This document shows positions 23,040 through 35,344 of a stretch of 64,000 nucleotides of DNA, piece by piece. How positions within the stretch are numbered: position 1 is the first letter of the stretch; every line of letters starts with the position of its first letter. A program made the position numbers and the translations under genes. Under the pieces are notes generated by a model. The model saw only the letters and a list, made by a program, of their open reading frames with translations, was not told where the DNA came from and did not search any database. The stretch is from Halichoerus grypus (lineage: Eukaryota; Chordata; Mammalia; Carnivora; Phocidae): contig NC_135720.1 in NCBI RefSeq assembly GCF_964656455.1, positions 55,454,598 through 55,518,597 of the forward strand, read 5' to 3'.

Positions 23040-23488
23040 ATTCTAGTAAGGGAATTTTTCTTCTTAGACGCTGCAACTGGATTTCTTTCTGAGTAAATTT
23101 AAAAGCAGGAAAGAACTTATAGAGATGATAAAAGAAGGTAGAATTTGTAGGCTGAGAGTAAAGGAGATCACTGATTAGCACACAGTATTTTAGACAGTGG
23201 GCTGTTTTAGGGAAATGGGACCTGCAACCTAGCTTTAGTAAATATTACAAATCTCAGACTTGAGGAGAAGCAGAAGGAGCAAAGTTATATGCTCTGTTTG
23301 TATAGAATCAGGGGAAAACCCCAAACAGAATAAATTCCTGAGCTCCATGGGTTGAGTTTGGAAGGAAAAGTTGGCCACGACTGAGAGGAGATCCAGAAGC
23401 CAGACAAATGCTACATTAGAAAAGTGAATGGGTCAGATGCCTCTGACACAGCAGGAAGAACATGAAGAAGGCAGTGTGCTTTTTAGAA
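23040..23488. other. Unique sequence
   Basis: No repeat or gene recognised. Confidence 0.4.
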
Positions 23489-23489
23489 A

Positions 23490-23710
23490 TAATAATAAGA
23501 ACTACCATTTAATGCTTTTCAATGTATATATATCACTACTAAATATAATGCTGCATTTTATTCTGACAGCATTCCTTTGTGATAGAAATATGAATCTCCC
23601 TTCTACAAATGAAGAAATTAAGCCTCGGAGAGGTTAATTTATTTACTTCCGAAATGGAGAAACTAGAAACTCTAAATTCCAGGCATTTCTCACTGTACTC
23701 TGTAGGTTCT
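23490..23710 (-). repeat. MIR SINE fossil, antisense
   Basis: Complement of MIR: 'gaactaccatttaatgcttttcaatg', 'ttattctgacagcattcctttgtgatag', 'acaaatgaagaaattaagcctcggagaggtta'. Confidence 0.7.
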
Positions 23711-23714
23711 TTTA

Positions 23715-25685
23715 AGCCAAACTTACTGGAATGCATTTATTCCACAAAGTAATAAAACTGTCCATTAAAAATTATGATATGTATATGTATTCTCCTTTTT
23801 CCCAAGACGAATTCTCACAACTTAGATGGTGTTAGGTTCAATTCTGAAGTCTGCTCTAGGAGAACTCAAAATCCTTTCCTCCCTGCATCTGTGTTGATAT
23901 CCTCGGGACACCCACTTCTGGACTGCCTCTTACAGGGCTGGAAAGATCTCTGTCTCTTTGCTGGGGTCGAGGAAAGATCATGTCTTCCAGCGTCCTTGAG
24001 CATCTTCATAGGATATTTTGCACAATATCTAGAGTTTCTAGAGGGTGGCATTGGTAAATATGAAGCCTCTGTGGATTGGCTAAAATTGTAAAATATGTAA
24101 ACATAGTATTGGCAAAGACAGTGAAAAAGGCAGAGACCCCATAGCTATCATATAGGAAATCATTACCTTGTTGAAGATATTGTGTTTTTTTATGCCCAAG
24201 GCAGGTCTCTTTTTCTTGGATTCTCTGCCCAGCTCTAACTTTTACTAGTTATTCAGATCTGTAGATTATTTTTATTGTGTTTACTCCGCTTACTTGACAC
24301 CCTAGCTTAAATCTGCTGAAAACCAGTAGATAGATTTTTCTTTTTTTTTTTTTTTTAAGGAGAGCTTTGAGAGTGTTAGTGTGTGTCTCACCATGATTGT
24401 CTCTCTGCTCAAGATGGTGCATTGGATTGCTGACATCCACAGGCTGGGCCTGTCCACCCCCACCCATAGGCTGGCCTGGACTAGGAAGCAGGTCCACAGC
24501 TGCAACCTTTGATTGCTGACCTTTTTATTGAAACTCTCTTGATGCAAGGATTTTCTAAGTTTTAATGTTGTTCAAAAAGCAATGTTATTTATATTCCACA
24601 CATTTTGAAGAGTTTAGGGAAATAACAATTTTCAGAAATAACTAGTAAGATAAAAGAGCAATAGATATTGTTTACAACTAAACTCCTTGTGATCAGGTGT
24701 CCTTTTTATGCTTGACTACCTTTTATTCTACATTTTGTTTTTTCCTGGGATCAGGCAAGTGTGCATCCTTCCAGAACCCTTATTTTCTGCCAGATTTTGG
24801 CCTCTAGTGAAAGTACTGGTTCATTTGTTTGTTTTGTGTGTGTATTATCTCTCCCTGCGTTGAACTTGGCCTTCTGGGCCACTTGCTTGCTAACATATTC
24901 TAAATGAAAAAAAAAAAAAAAAAAGAGGCAAGTATTATAAAGCCCGATTTTCAAATACTGAGAACTTCAAACTGAAATATTAGAACCTAGTACTCCCTCT
25001 CAATATGTGTATCTTCTATTTCCCCAAACACATTATCAAAGGAGATTGGTTCCATAGTGGTAAGAAACAAACAAACAAACAACACACTTATTCTAAATGG
25101 AAATTTAGCTATGTATGCAGAATTCCTAGTAATTGGTAGGAAAACCTTAGTTCTTACCTATTTATGAACTCCTGGGAGTAATGTATTGGTATTTGAAAAC
25201 CAGTGTCTTCTTGAACATGTTATAGTACCTTTATTTGGGGGAAAAACTGGTTTTAGCTTTGGTTTAGTCAATTATTTGCTTTATAATTTTTTCTGTCTGT
25301 AAAAGAAAAATCACACCTCATCCATAACAGAAGAGTGTAATGTAGAGAGGGAAATTTAAATTCAATTAAAAAAAGAGTCATAAGAATAGCAATTATTATC
25401 TTAAGGTTAGATTTACGTGTATAACACATGATTCTGGTATTGTGTACTGTTCACAGGTAAGTGCTTTATAAGATATGGATGTAGAAATATTCATCTTGAT
25501 GTATCATATAAAAACTTCGGCATTCCATAATTTCGGCCTGTTAGCAGGATATATGTTTTCAGGTCTTTTGAAAAACTTTGTTATGATACCTAGTAACATA
25601 CTCCAATTAATTTTAGAATGATAAAAGAGTTACTTGCATTAAAATTTTTTATTAATCTTTGAAATGAGATCTTAATAAAGTATTT
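23715..25685. other. Unique sequence with homopolymer tracts
   Basis: Poly-T at about 24340-24355, an A tract at about 24907-24924 and a (CAAA)n tract at about 25063-25081. The part 24360-24550 is G+C richer but shows no family I recognise. Frames at 23774-24091 and 24249-24547 have no recognisable domain. Confidence 0.4.
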
Positions 25686-25689
25686 CTTA

Positions 25690-25910
25690 TAATGGCAAGA
25701 CTAAGCTATGGTGGTGACATCAGAATGGTGGCTTCCTTTGGAGAAGGTATGGACTGGGAGGAGGCACAAGGGAACCTTGTGGTTGCTGGAGATGTTCCAT
25801 GTCTTGATCTAGGTGATGGCTACATGATGCGCCACATCTAAAAATTCACTTAATAGTTATGTACTTTATGTATGTTATACCTCAATCAGAAAAAAGGGAG
25901 GGGGGAAGAT
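25690..25910 (+). mobile_element. Old LINE-1 3' end
   Basis: Contains 'gtggttgctggagatgttccatgtcttgatctaggtgatggctacatgatg' and 'aaaattcacttaatagttatgtactttatgtatgttatacctcaatcagaaaa', typical of an ancient LINE-1 3'UTR ending in a decayed A-rich tail. Confidence 0.6.
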
Positions 25911-26059
25911 GCTTTTAAAGACGTAATTTTTAAAATATTGTAAAAAGAATTAATTGGTCTGAGGAGGCAGACATCAACTTTTCCTTTTCTTGCTTAGTTT
26001 CTTCCTGTCATCCAAATCCCCTAACCCTACAAAAAAGTTTAATAGCAAAATGAATAGAC

Positions 26060-26300
26060 ATAGTATAAAATTTTTCCCAATTATAGGAGACAGACTTTAT
26101 ATAACTCAATACAAATAGGTAATAAAAACTAATGAGAAGTGTATTAATGCCCCCAAATTGAAATTGGAAAAGGGCAAGCGGTTAAATTCCATGAAGGAGG
26201 ATCAGGAAACCAATGAAAAAGGTGTTCAAACTCATTAGAAGTTAAAGCACTTCACATTAGAGCAAGATAATGTTATTTTAAAAATTAGCAGAGACAATTG
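26060..26300 (+). mobile_element. Possible old LINE-1 ORF2 fragment
   Basis: Phrases such as 'ataactcaatacaaataggtaat', 'ggaaaagggcaagcgg' and 'ggtgttcaaactcattagaa' resemble diverged sense ORF2 sequence (the stretch before MKKCS). No frame is left and the match is weak. Confidence 0.35.
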
Positions 26301-26835
26301 AGAGATTTTTATTATTTAATATTATTAAAAAGGCAATATTTTAATATTTACCATATTTTAAAGAATTTAGAGAAATGCATTTTTCATAAACAAAGCACTA
26401 TAAGATCAGGTACCATTTTTTAAAATTGTGTGTCCAGTTGTATTTCTTAGTTTGACACACCTAAGAGTTTTAAATTCTTCTATTATAAAATAGAAATATC
26501 ATTTGATATTTCATTACAGTTGTGAGCTTCCTATAATTTTTCAGAAGTTCAAAAGTTGAGGGTTGGATGGCCAATTTCTCCTGAGTTACTGGGCTCAGAT
26601 GATGTTTAACCAGATACCATAATTTGCCATCCACCAAGAAACCTTGTGAAACAAGAGCTCTCAGCACTGAATCCTTCTGTGTATTCTCAAAATAAAGCAT
26701 TGGAATGATATACATTGGCTTGTAAAATATTCCAGAAAAACAACTTCATGGTGAGCATATCCAGGGAAATAGATGTACCTGGGACACTTCGGGTGCAGGA
26801 TGGTAGATACTGGCAATGAACTCATTCTCACCATA
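26301..26835. other. Unique AT-rich sequence
   Basis: No repeat or gene recognised. Confidence 0.4.
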
Positions 26836-26839
26836 TGTG

Positions 26840-27215
26840 CATTGTCTTCTGGCCTTCTTTCCTGAACTGTCTCAACTGTGTGTACCTCCCAGAATATGGG
26901 CCCAGTGTGTTCCCTCTGCTTCTCAGTCCTTTTCCCCTATTGCCCACGAGGTGAACCAATCCTTTATGAGTCTGCTTATATACGTGATATTTGTCTCCAG
27001 GCTTCCAGAGGCCCTCTGCCTGGAGTTGGGCACTCCTCCTACAGGCTCCCACAGCACTCACCACCTGCCCTCTCCACACATGGCTGTTATTATCAGCATA
27101 TGAGACCTTGGGCATGAACCATGTGTTATTAGTGGACTATGTGTTATTCAAATACAGACACTTATTGCCAGTGCCTGGAGTCTGAATAAATTAATGCATA
27201 TTTATAGAATGGGTG
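26840..27215 (+). repeat. L2 LINE 3' end fossil
   Basis: Pyrimidine-rich L2-like sequence (gttccctctgcttctcagtcc..., ccacagcactcaccacctgcc...) ends with 'acttattgccagtgcctggagtctgaataaattaatgcat', the order of an L2 3' terminus. The overlapping frames on both strands are chance. Confidence 0.5.
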
Positions 27216-27239
27216 AGAATAATGACAATCACACAGGGA

Positions 27240-27475
27240 GGCAATGTGGCAGAGTGGAAAGAACCTTGAAAATGATGAGATAGACTGGCTGCATCTGTTG
27301 GTAGTTGTGTGACCTGGGAAGTCATTTAACTTCTTTGAGCATCAGTTTCCATGTGTTCAAAATGGGGCTAATAATTCCTCCCAATTTAAATCATGGAGAT
27401 GAAGTGTAGGAATTAAATGAGAGAACACATGTGAAACACTGGAGTTCTTGGCACACAGTGGACATTGACTTTTCC
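27240..27475 (+). repeat. MIR SINE, near full length
   Basis: Shows 'gcaatgtggcagagtggaaagaacc', 'gttgtgtgacctgggaagtcatttaac', 'catcagtttccatgtg', 'aaatggggctaataattcc', 'gaattaaatgagagaacacatgtgaaac' and 'cttggcacacagtgg' in MIR order. Confidence 0.85.
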
Positions 27476-28615
27476 TTCCCTCCGTCTTCCTTCTCAACTT
27501 CAGAAGGGCTTGAAGTCCCATTTTTTCCATTGGTATGAGTGTGTGTGTGCAAGGATAAGGAACAAGTACATGTCTGATGTGCTCGCCTGTGGGTACATGC
27601 ACACATACATAGGTATATAGAGGCACTTTTCCATAGACTCTTTATTATGGGGACTATTTCTATGTTGGATCCTTTGAATAACAGAAGAGGATTTCAACGT
27701 TAACTTTTTGGAAAGATCAATAATTTTTAGCTCAGTTTGGGATACAAAATGATTTTTTTTGATCATCAATAATTATTTTGAAAATTTAGATTCTGAGTAT
27801 TTGCCTCACATATGCCTTTCTTACAGAACACACTGTCACAATGCTCCTGCCAATAAGGCATTCTTCATTTGAGCGTTTTCATTATGCAATCTGATTTTTA
27901 ACCTTGAAAATTTTTAATGGAGCTATATAAATTTACCTCAAGATGACATAAAATATTACTGGATCTTTTTCTATCTGTCCTTATTACCTAAGCAGGTAAA
28001 TTATTTTTGGTGAAACCTAGGAACATACTACCCAACTTATGTCAACTCAATGCTTATTAAGTGGTACAAGATTTTTCTGTTCTACTTTTGGCATTGCAGT
28101 TATGCCGAATGGGAATGGTTAATATTTGTTGCTGAAAGTTTAGTTACTGAAGATGCTGGCTGCTGTGCTGAACCGTCATGTACTTTTTGACATGATGAAA
28201 TAAGTAAATCTATTAAACATTTCCTCAGTCTCATCAGTTCATGATAAGCTTTCAGCTAGGCCAGAGTACTGCTTTCAGTTGAAATGTCTTTGTTGTCAAG
28301 GTCTTATACACAGAAATATAGTTCTTTTGGATTATAAATTCTATTCTTCTAAATATTTCTCTCTTTCATTTCCCCCCTCAATCTGCACTTTATTTACTAC
28401 TTTGTGATCTCTCATCTCTCGGCTCCTCTCAGGGCTCCTAGTCAATTCCCTGTGTTGCCATCACTTACCTCTCCTCTCTACCTGGACTCCATGAGCAGCA
28501 GTTTTCCATGAATTCACTCTCACCCCTCCCTTCCTCTTCCTCTGCCATGTCTGCCTTTGATTCTCCAACACTGGTTAATTGCCACTGCCCAATTTCCCTG
28601 AGAGAGAACTACTCA
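27476..28615. other. Unique sequence
   Basis: No clear repeat. The pyrimidine-rich end after about 28370 may be decayed L2. No gene recognised. Confidence 0.4.
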
Positions 28616-28617
28616 TT

Positions 28618-28740
28618 CTTTCATTCAACCAGTACATATTTATATAATTCCTCCTACATGCCAATCACGGCTTCATGTCAGAACATAGCCCCAAATAGTT
28701 CCTGCATCCTTGATGTTTGGCATTTAGTTGGGAGATTATT
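28618..28740 (-). repeat. L2-type fossil, antisense
   Basis: The plus strand 'ctttcattcaaccagtacatatttatataattcctcctacatgccaatcac' resembles the complement of the L2 terminus. Short and diverged. Confidence 0.4.
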
Positions 28741-28861
28741 ATGTATTTGTATGACTACTCCAGCTCCAGACTCCCACTCCACAATCCTTTTGCTCATTGC
28801 CAACAGGTTCCCTCTGGTCCTGCTACCCAAAATAAGGTTGGTCATCAGCCTTCCCAGGGAG

Positions 28862-28975
28862 CTGTAGAAATGCAGAGTGTCAGGCCCAGTACTGAATCAG
28901 AATCTGCTTTTTAACAAGAACCCACAGTGGTTTGTGTGCACACTGAAGCTGGTGAAGCACTTCCTGATGGAAATC
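28862..28975 (+). mobile_element. MER5-like hAT fossil, partial
   Basis: Shows 'gaaatgcagagtgtcaggcccagtactgaatcagaatctgctttttaacaagaac', then 'gtgcacactgaag', the MER5 centre and 3' part. Confidence 0.65.
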
Positions 28976-29747
28976 CCTATGTCAACTGTCCTTATTCCTC
29001 TCCACCCCTTTCAGGCCCCTGATCAGACACTCTTCCTTACTTTTAATGGAGGACCTTTCTTGTTCAACAGACTAGGTGGTTGAGACCATATGATATTTTC
29101 TCCTGTCTAGCTGAAGAGGTCTATCTCTATCTTCATTTTGGTCTTCTCTTAACACATTCGTCCTTTTGCATGGGCAAATGTTTCTCTTTGAACTACATCT
29201 TATTTCTTCTTTCCTTGGTTACAAACTTACCCATGAATTACCTTTTCCTTTAGTTACATTTCCCATTTCTCCAGAAAGATTCATATTTCTCCATTTCTTC
29301 AAGACTTTTTCTGTCTTCTACTATGGCACACCTTTCTTCTATGTACTGAAAAATCTTCCCTTTTACTTTTTAAGGTATAATTCCATATCTGCCTTGCTTT
29401 TCAGTATGGGAGAAGCCTGGACTCATTTCCCTAATTTTTTCACCACTTAATAACTTTTAACCCATTGAAATCTGGTTTCCACCTCTACCTTCTCTACTGA
29501 GACAAATTTGGATGTCAGAAGTGACCATATGATTGCCCTGTCTGAGTCTCTGTTCTCATGCCCCTCCTTCCTATGTGTGCTAACATTCAGTGATGCTGAC
29601 TATACTTTTATTATTGGAACTCTTTTTCTTGGACATCTGTGAGCCTCCAACTTCTCTCTTTGGTTGATATTCCCCTTGCTTCTTTGCACACTTCTTTTCT
29701 GACTCCCCTCTGTCTCTTCTTCCTTCTAACCACTAAATATAAGCTTT

Positions 29748-30150
29748 AAAAATTAATTTTATTGAGATATAAGTTACATATAATAAAATGTACCTGTTTT
29801 AATTGTATAATTCTATGAGTTTTGGCAACGTATATATCCAGGTAATCACCACCATCACAATCAGGTTAGAGAACATTTCTATTACCCGAAAAAGTTGTTT
29901 TGGCCTTTAGCTATCCATTCTTCCCCACCCCAAGCAACCACTGATCTGCCTTCTGTCAGTATACATTAGCTTCCTTTTCTGGAATTTTATATAAATGGAA
30001 TTATACATATTTACTCTTTGTTGGTCTGGATTCTTTCAGTTGGCATACTTATTTTGCAATTCATCCAAGTTACTGTGTGTAAGTACTTCATTACTTTTTA
30101 TGGCTGAGTGAAATTTTTCTATGCATATAGCACAGTATATTTTCTTTAAA
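29748..30150 (-). mobile_element. Old LINE-1 3' part, antisense, inside L2
   Basis: The plus strand begins 'aattaattttattgagatataagttacatataataaaatg' and passes 'accaccatcacaatcaggttagagaacatttc', 'ttccccaccccaagcaaccactgatctgcc', 'ggaattttatataaatggaattatac'. This is the complement of an ancient LINE-1 3'UTR. Confidence 0.75.
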
Positions 30151-30448
30151 TCCAAGTGTAAGTATTTTTCAGGGACTTCTTTCAATTCCCTTTCTTTCAG
30201 AACTTGTACTCACTTTTATGGTAGCAAATGTCATCTCCTTTTGTATGGCTTCTGAATCTTCACTGATAGTCTTTGCCTACATCATGGATTTTAGAATTTC
30301 ATTTAAATCTCTGTTCTTGGTATCTGTTTCTGGGTTGCTTAGTAACAATTTAACCTTATAATTTCCAAAACAGACTTCTGTTTGGTGTCTCTATTTCTGT
30401 TAATGGTACCTTCCTTATACCTATTGTTACCCAAGCAGAGTACTTTTC

Positions 30449-30466
30449 TGTTGTTGTTGTTGTTGT
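30449..30466. repeat. (TTG)6 microsatellite
   Basis: Short trinucleotide repeat in the L2 remnant. Confidence 0.9.
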
Positions 30467-30719
30467 TTTTTGCCTATTATAATGACTTGATTTTTAAGCT
30501 ATACATGTTCTGTTTTTCAGCCCCTCACATCCATCCTTTCCTTTTCCAGTCCTCCTGCCATCATCTGATTTCAGGTCTTTTTAAAACTTCTCTGTCTGCA
30601 CTTCTAACCATTCTCTTCCCAGCTGTCATGTTTATTTTTCTAAGACACAGATCTCATGATTTTCTATCGCTGCACAAGAACATCATAGTCTTTTGCTTTT
30701 GCTCCTGGAATAAGTCTTA

Positions 30720-31985
30720 ATAATAAGTACCAGTGATTGAGTAACTTCTGCATGTCAGACACATTACATTTATAATGTGTGGCTACAACTCTTGTTGAGC
30801 TGTGGCAACATATTGTGTAAATGAAAAGACTATAGCAGACATGCTAGATGGCCCTTGCTTCCTTTTCCGCTTCTCTCCTTAAGCTGTTGTCTTCCCTACC
30901 TCATGAACCTCAACTAACCAACAAACTGCAAGGCTTACAAAGGCAGAAAAGTATTATTTTGACTGTTATTGGGATGGGACTGCACTGATGATCCTGAGCA
31001 AGAGGCATGAAAACCAGAACAACTTCCAAACACAAGTTTTGCAGCCCCGAGAGACAAACACTTCTATGTGAACCCTACCACAAAGACCCATAGCCTTTCT
31101 TCACCCTGTGAAACCCCAACTGTGCTTGAACAGGGAAGTTACCAGGTCTTCAGGTACTCCCTGATGCATGTTAGCTCAATAGTATCTTTAACTTCCATTT
31201 GAACCATTTAATTATTTTGTTTTGAAAGGCAAAATTCTTGCCAGTGGTAACTTGGCCGGGGGGTGGGGGGTGGGGGTGGACTACCTGACTTTAGAACCCA
31301 TGACGCTAGAGGAAGTGATTAGAAAAAGCAGAATGTTGGTGAGTTTTGGTGGCTTCTTGGTCCTTTTAGGACCAACTACTGCATGAGAAAAGCTAAGTCC
31401 AGGCAGGGATTGGCTAGTTTGGAAATAGAGATGGCAGGTAATAGAAGTTTGCTAAAGGAAGCCCTCTTTGCCTATGGCCCACAGTCTAAAATGAGGGGGA
31501 CCTCAGAAATTCTGGGCTTCATGAGATGGACCAAGCCAACTGCTTTTGCCCACCAAACAGCAAGAATGCAGATTGTTGCTCAGGGATTTCTAGCTGTGAA
31601 GATCAGGTTGAGAGTACTGCCTAGCATATTGTCTCAGATGACTGCAAGGCAGGTGTCATGAACTGAGGAAGATAAACACAGAAGCCAATGACTAACAGAG
31701 GAGAGTGCCAGGCTTAAAACTTATGATCAGAAAAGAGCTCTGGCTGTGGTTACTATTACATGGTACTGACTGGAAACAAATAGATTAAAAAACTATGGGA
31801 GAAATTGTATTGCCAAAGCAATGATGGGCCTGGATGTTCTGTGATACTTCAATTCTTAACACAACTCGCCACTTTCCTAGACTGCAGGTTGCAAATGCAC
31901 CAAGAGCTGTGTAGCTCCCAAGCAGAGCATAGGCTCCAGCACCCAATTCGGATGGGGCCATAGATAAAAATGCACAAAAAAATCT
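30720..31985. other. Unassigned sequence
   Basis: 30730-30830 may be decayed MIR (antisense). The rest is unrecognised. A G-rich run at 31257-31279 has three runs of five or six G and one of two, so it could form a quadruplex. The 92-codon frame at 31383-31661 has no recognisable domain. Confidence 0.35.
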
Positions 31986-32139
31986 CTAGAGCAGATTGGC
32001 CAACTGCAGGTCTCAGGCTAAATTCAGTCTGTGACGTATTTTCTATGGCCTATGAGCTAAATATTGTTTTACATTTTAATTTTTTATTAATTAATTTTTA
32101 AATTTTTAAAATAAAAATTAAATTGTATTTTGTAGGGTT

Positions 32140-32709
32140 TTACTCTTTTTACATTTTTTAAGTTTTATTTTTTTATTTCTCCAGCTTTACTGAGGTCTAA
32201 TTGATAAATAAATCTATAATATATTTAAAGTGTGCAACATGATGATTTGGTGAACATATACATTGTGAAATAATTACTACAATCAAGTTAATTAACACGT
32301 CTGTCACTTCACATAGTTACCTTTTTTTTGAGAATGCTTAAAATCTATTCTGTTAGCAGATTGCAAGTATACAATATAGGATTGTTAACTATAGTCACCA
32401 TGCTGTATATTAGATACTCAGGACGTATTCACCTTTTAATGAGTTTGTACCCTTTGACCAACATCTCCTCATCCCTGCCCCCCTGCCTCCAGCCCCGACT
32501 GACCACCAATTTCCTCCGTTTTTATGAGTGTGATTTTTTTTTTTTTTTTTAAGATTCTACATGTAAGTGATACACAGTATTTTTCTGTGTCTGGCTTATT
32601 TCACTTGGCATAATGCTCCTGTTTCAGCCGTATTGTCACAAATGGCAGGATTTCCTTCTTTTTAAATTTTTTTTTCTTCTTTTTTAAGGCTGAATATTAT
32701 TCGTGTGTG

Positions 32710-32741
<32 letters not shown>

Positions 32742-32995
32742 ATGTTTTCTTCATCCATTTGTCCATTGATGAACACTTACGTTGTTTCCATGTCTTGGCT
32801 ATTGTGAATAATGCTGCAGTGAACATGGGAGTGAAGCTATCTCTTTGAGATAATGACTTCATTTCCTCTGGATAAATACCCAGAAATGGGATTGCTGGAT
32901 CATAGGATAGCTGTGCTTTTAATTTTTTGAGGAACCTCAACACTATTTTCCATAATGGCTATACCCATTTATATCCCCACTGTTTTACATTTTTA
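32140..32995 (-). mobile_element. Old LINE-1 3'UTR and ORF2 end, antisense
   Basis: On the minus strand the 3'UTR is preceded by an ORF2 C-terminal remnant (32662-32943) that still reads [40 protein letters not shown] and similar. A (TG)n tract has expanded inside it at 32701-32741, replacing the usual MWYIYTMEY area. Clearly dead and older than the carnivore-type LINE-1 copies. Confidence 0.85.
32701..32741. repeat. (TG)n microsatellite
   Basis: TG repeat with one C interruption, grown within the LINE-1 ORF2 end. Confidence 0.95.
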
Positions 32996-33120
32996 AAGAA
33001 TTGTAAAATAAAAAAACCAACAGTAATAATAGGAAAGAAAAATATGTGACACCATATATAGACCACAAAGCCTAAAATGTTTATTTTATGGCCTCATTAA
33101 GAAAAAAGTTAGATAACCAG

Positions 33121-33635
33121 TATCCTAGAGAGTAAAGCCAAGAATCTTAGACAATGGCCAAAAGAGTTACTCTTAAAGAACAAAAGCAATGACAGTCCGA
33201 TGGACTAACTGAGGAAATTACTTCACTGCTATTTCAGAGAGTATTCACAATTCCCATTCAAGAAGATTTGATAGTTACTGTGATTGGTGATTTCTCACAT
33301 TTTTCCCCTTTCCATATGGGAGTGACTACAGCAGTTATCTCATTACTACTTTTTGGTTGCTTGTTATGTGTTGAGGAGCACATAACATGTTAATGGTTTC
33401 ATAGGTCACTAGACTTTGAGGAGTTACATCTAGACATTACAAGAAGAACAGCACATCACCCCAAGATCCTAGACTTTGAACTGGCTGCCATGTCAGAATG
33501 GGTATTGAGTTGTTGCATCCCTTGGGCAGGGGGTGAGTGCAATCTATATGTGGGAAGAAGGGTGAACGTAGATACTTGGTTGACCACAGGGACTACTGAG
33601 TACAATCAGTGTCAATTCTCCACTTTTTCCTTTTA
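33121..33635. other. Unique sequence
   Basis: No repeat or gene recognised. Confidence 0.4.
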
Positions 33636-33639
33636 CAAA

Positions 33640-34455
33640 CAACTCTGCGCTTTTGCTGGGTACATGGTCGCACAGGTAGAGAGACTACCTTTTCCAGCTT
33701 CCCTTGCAGGTAGAAACAGCCATATGACTAAGTTACAGACTATGGGGTGGGAGTGGAAATGATAGTACAACTTTAATGTTACTACTTAAAGGGAATTGTG
33801 GGAATTGTTTGATGGAATATTACCCAGCCATCAGAAAAGATGAATACCTACCATTTGCATCAACATGGATGGAACTGGAGGGGATTATGCTAAGTGAAAT
33901 CAGTCAAACAGAGAAAGACAATTATCTTATGGTTTCACTCATATGTGGAACATAAGGAATAGTGCAGAGGACCACAGGGGAAGGGAGGGAAACCCGAATG
34001 GGAAGAAATCAGAGAGAGAAACAAACCATGAGAGACTCTGGACTCCGGGAAACAAACTGAGAGTTACAGAAGGGGGTGGGGTGGGGGGAGGGGGTAACCG
34101 GGTGATGGGTATTGAGGAGGGCACGTGTGGTGATGAGCACTGGGTGTTATCCGCAACTAATGAATTGTTGAACACTACATCAAAAACTAATGATGTACTA
34201 TACGTTGGCTAACTGAACATAATAATAAAATAAAAAACTAAGGGAATTGTTTGCTGTGGACTTCTTTCCTCCTTCTTACAGGCTGAAAAATGGCAAAGAC
34301 TAGCACAACCATGGAACCCATGGGTTAAGATGATGGAGTTTCCCTGTTAGCCCTGGACCCTCACTTATTGACCCCTAGATGGGGGGAGAAATAAGCTATT
34401 TTATTTAAGCCCCTGTATTTTGAGGTCTTTATGCTACAGAAGCTTAGTCTATACC
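33640..34455 (+). mobile_element. Ancient LTR-like fossil split by LINE-1
   Basis: Left part: 'cttttccagcttcccttgcaggtagaaacagccatatgactaagttacagactatggggtgggagtgg'. Right part (34250-34455): 'gaaaaatggcaaagac...gagaaataagctattttatttaagcccctgtattttgagg'. This order resembles MER/MLT-type LTRs; exact family not assigned. The LINE-1 3' end at 33800-34239 is inserted in it. Confidence 0.45.
33800..34239 (+). mobile_element. Carnivore LINE-1 3' end
   Basis: Sense LINE-1 starting in the end of ORF2 (gatggaatattacccagccatcagaaaagatgaatac..., 'acatggatggaactggagg', 'gtgaaatcagtcaaacagagaaag') and running through the 3'UTR with a G-rich tract to 'gaacataataataaaataaaa'. Target duplication aagggaattgt at 33789-33799 and 34240-34250. 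Confidence 0.92.
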
Positions 34456-34459
34456 CTCA

Positions 34460-34765
34460 GTAATACAATGCTGAGGTCTTATTAACCTCAAATATTATTT
34501 CATCCATGAAGCTTTGTCATTTTTCCAACTTAAAGTAATCTCTGTCTTTTGAACTCCAATAGAACTTTGCTCTTTTCTCACAGCACTTATTACACTTCGT
34601 TTTAAGGTCATTTTTATAGCCTTTCTCAGTAACTAGATTCTAAGCTCTTTGGGAGGTAAGGGGATAGAGAAAGGCAATATCTAACTTGTATCTAGACTTT
34701 TAGATTCACACACAGGGCTTGAAATATAAAAGCTATTAAATAAATATTTGCTTAATTGAATTGAC
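34460..34765 (+). repeat. L2 LINE 3' end fossil
   Basis: Reads 'tttcatccatgaagctttgtcatttttcc', 'cacagcacttattacacttcgttttaagg', 'ctagattctaagctctttggg' and 'ttaaataaatatttgcttaattgaattga', the clear L2 terminal order. Confidence 0.75.
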
Positions 34766-34769
34766 TCTT

Positions 34770-35140
34770 TAGTTATTAATTTTCTAAGCAGTCTATGTTC
34801 ATTAGCTGAATGTATATGGGAAATAGGAGACGATGAACCCAAGTCAGAAGTCTTTCAAATAAGATGATATGAACATAATGCATATTATCTATATATTATA
34901 ATTATATATTATATATATATAATTTTTTCTTTTTGTCAGTATCTTATCAGTTATAGATGATTTATGTATCTGCTGAATATTTTGTGTTCTTAAATAAATT
35001 ATATTTCCTTGAGTATCCTTTAATAGAAAGACCATGAAATCAAATTGTAATTATGGACTGCTTAATAAATATTTCTTTTTGCAACAAAGGAATATCTTAC
35101 TTTTGAGTCATGTGTAACAGGCATGTTAAAACATGTCTTT
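34770..35140. other. AT-rich sequence
   Basis: Includes a TATA-rich low-complexity tract at about 34885-34925. No gene recognised. Confidence 0.4.
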
Positions 35141-35142
35141 GT

Positions 35143-35342
35143 GGTTGTGAATGTGGAATTTGGTATTAAATAGTTGTCGGTTTGGATTCTGACTTTGTCA
35201 GTTATTAGCTGTGTGATCTTAGAAAGGAAACTTAACCTTTCTAAACCTATTTCCTGGTCAGTAAAGTGAGCAGAACAGCATCTATTTTCTAAGGTGTTAT
35301 AATAATTAAGCTAATGTATGTAAAATACTTTTTTATTATCTT
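35143..35342 (+). repeat. MIR SINE fossil
   Basis: Shows 'ggtttggattctgactttgtcagttattagctgtgtgatcttagaaagg', 'ctttctaaacctatttcctggtc' and 'aaggtgttataataattaagctaatgtatgtaaaatac'. Confidence 0.8.
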
Positions 35343-35344
35343 GA

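Larger units (their letters stand above)
29330..30715 (+). repeat. L2 LINE fossil interrupted by LINE-1
   Basis: 29330-29745 and 30155-30715 read as decayed L2 in sense: 'tcaccacttaataacttttaacccattgaaatctgg', 'gaccatatgattgccctgtctg', later 'tttatttttctaagacacagatctcatgat', 'gctcctggaataagtc'. A LINE-1 fragment at 29748-30150 divides them. The 112-codon frame at 30382-30720 is an accident of this pyrimidine-rich sequence. Confidence 0.55.
31990..33120. mobile_element. hAT-type fossil split by LINE-1
   Basis: The left end 'cagattggccaactgcaggtctcaggctaaattcagtctg' and the right end 'aaagcctaaaatgtttattttatggcctcattaagaaaaaagttagataaccag' match the two ends of a small hAT-family MER element (the 'ccggcccg...' and '...ggccctttacagaaaaagtttgc' ends). 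The intervening 32140-32995 is LINE-1. Subfamily uncertain. Confidence 0.6.

Noticed and set aside
31257..31279. Strong G-quadruplex promoter element
   Set aside because: Three good G runs and one of two G only; no gene or start site nearby.
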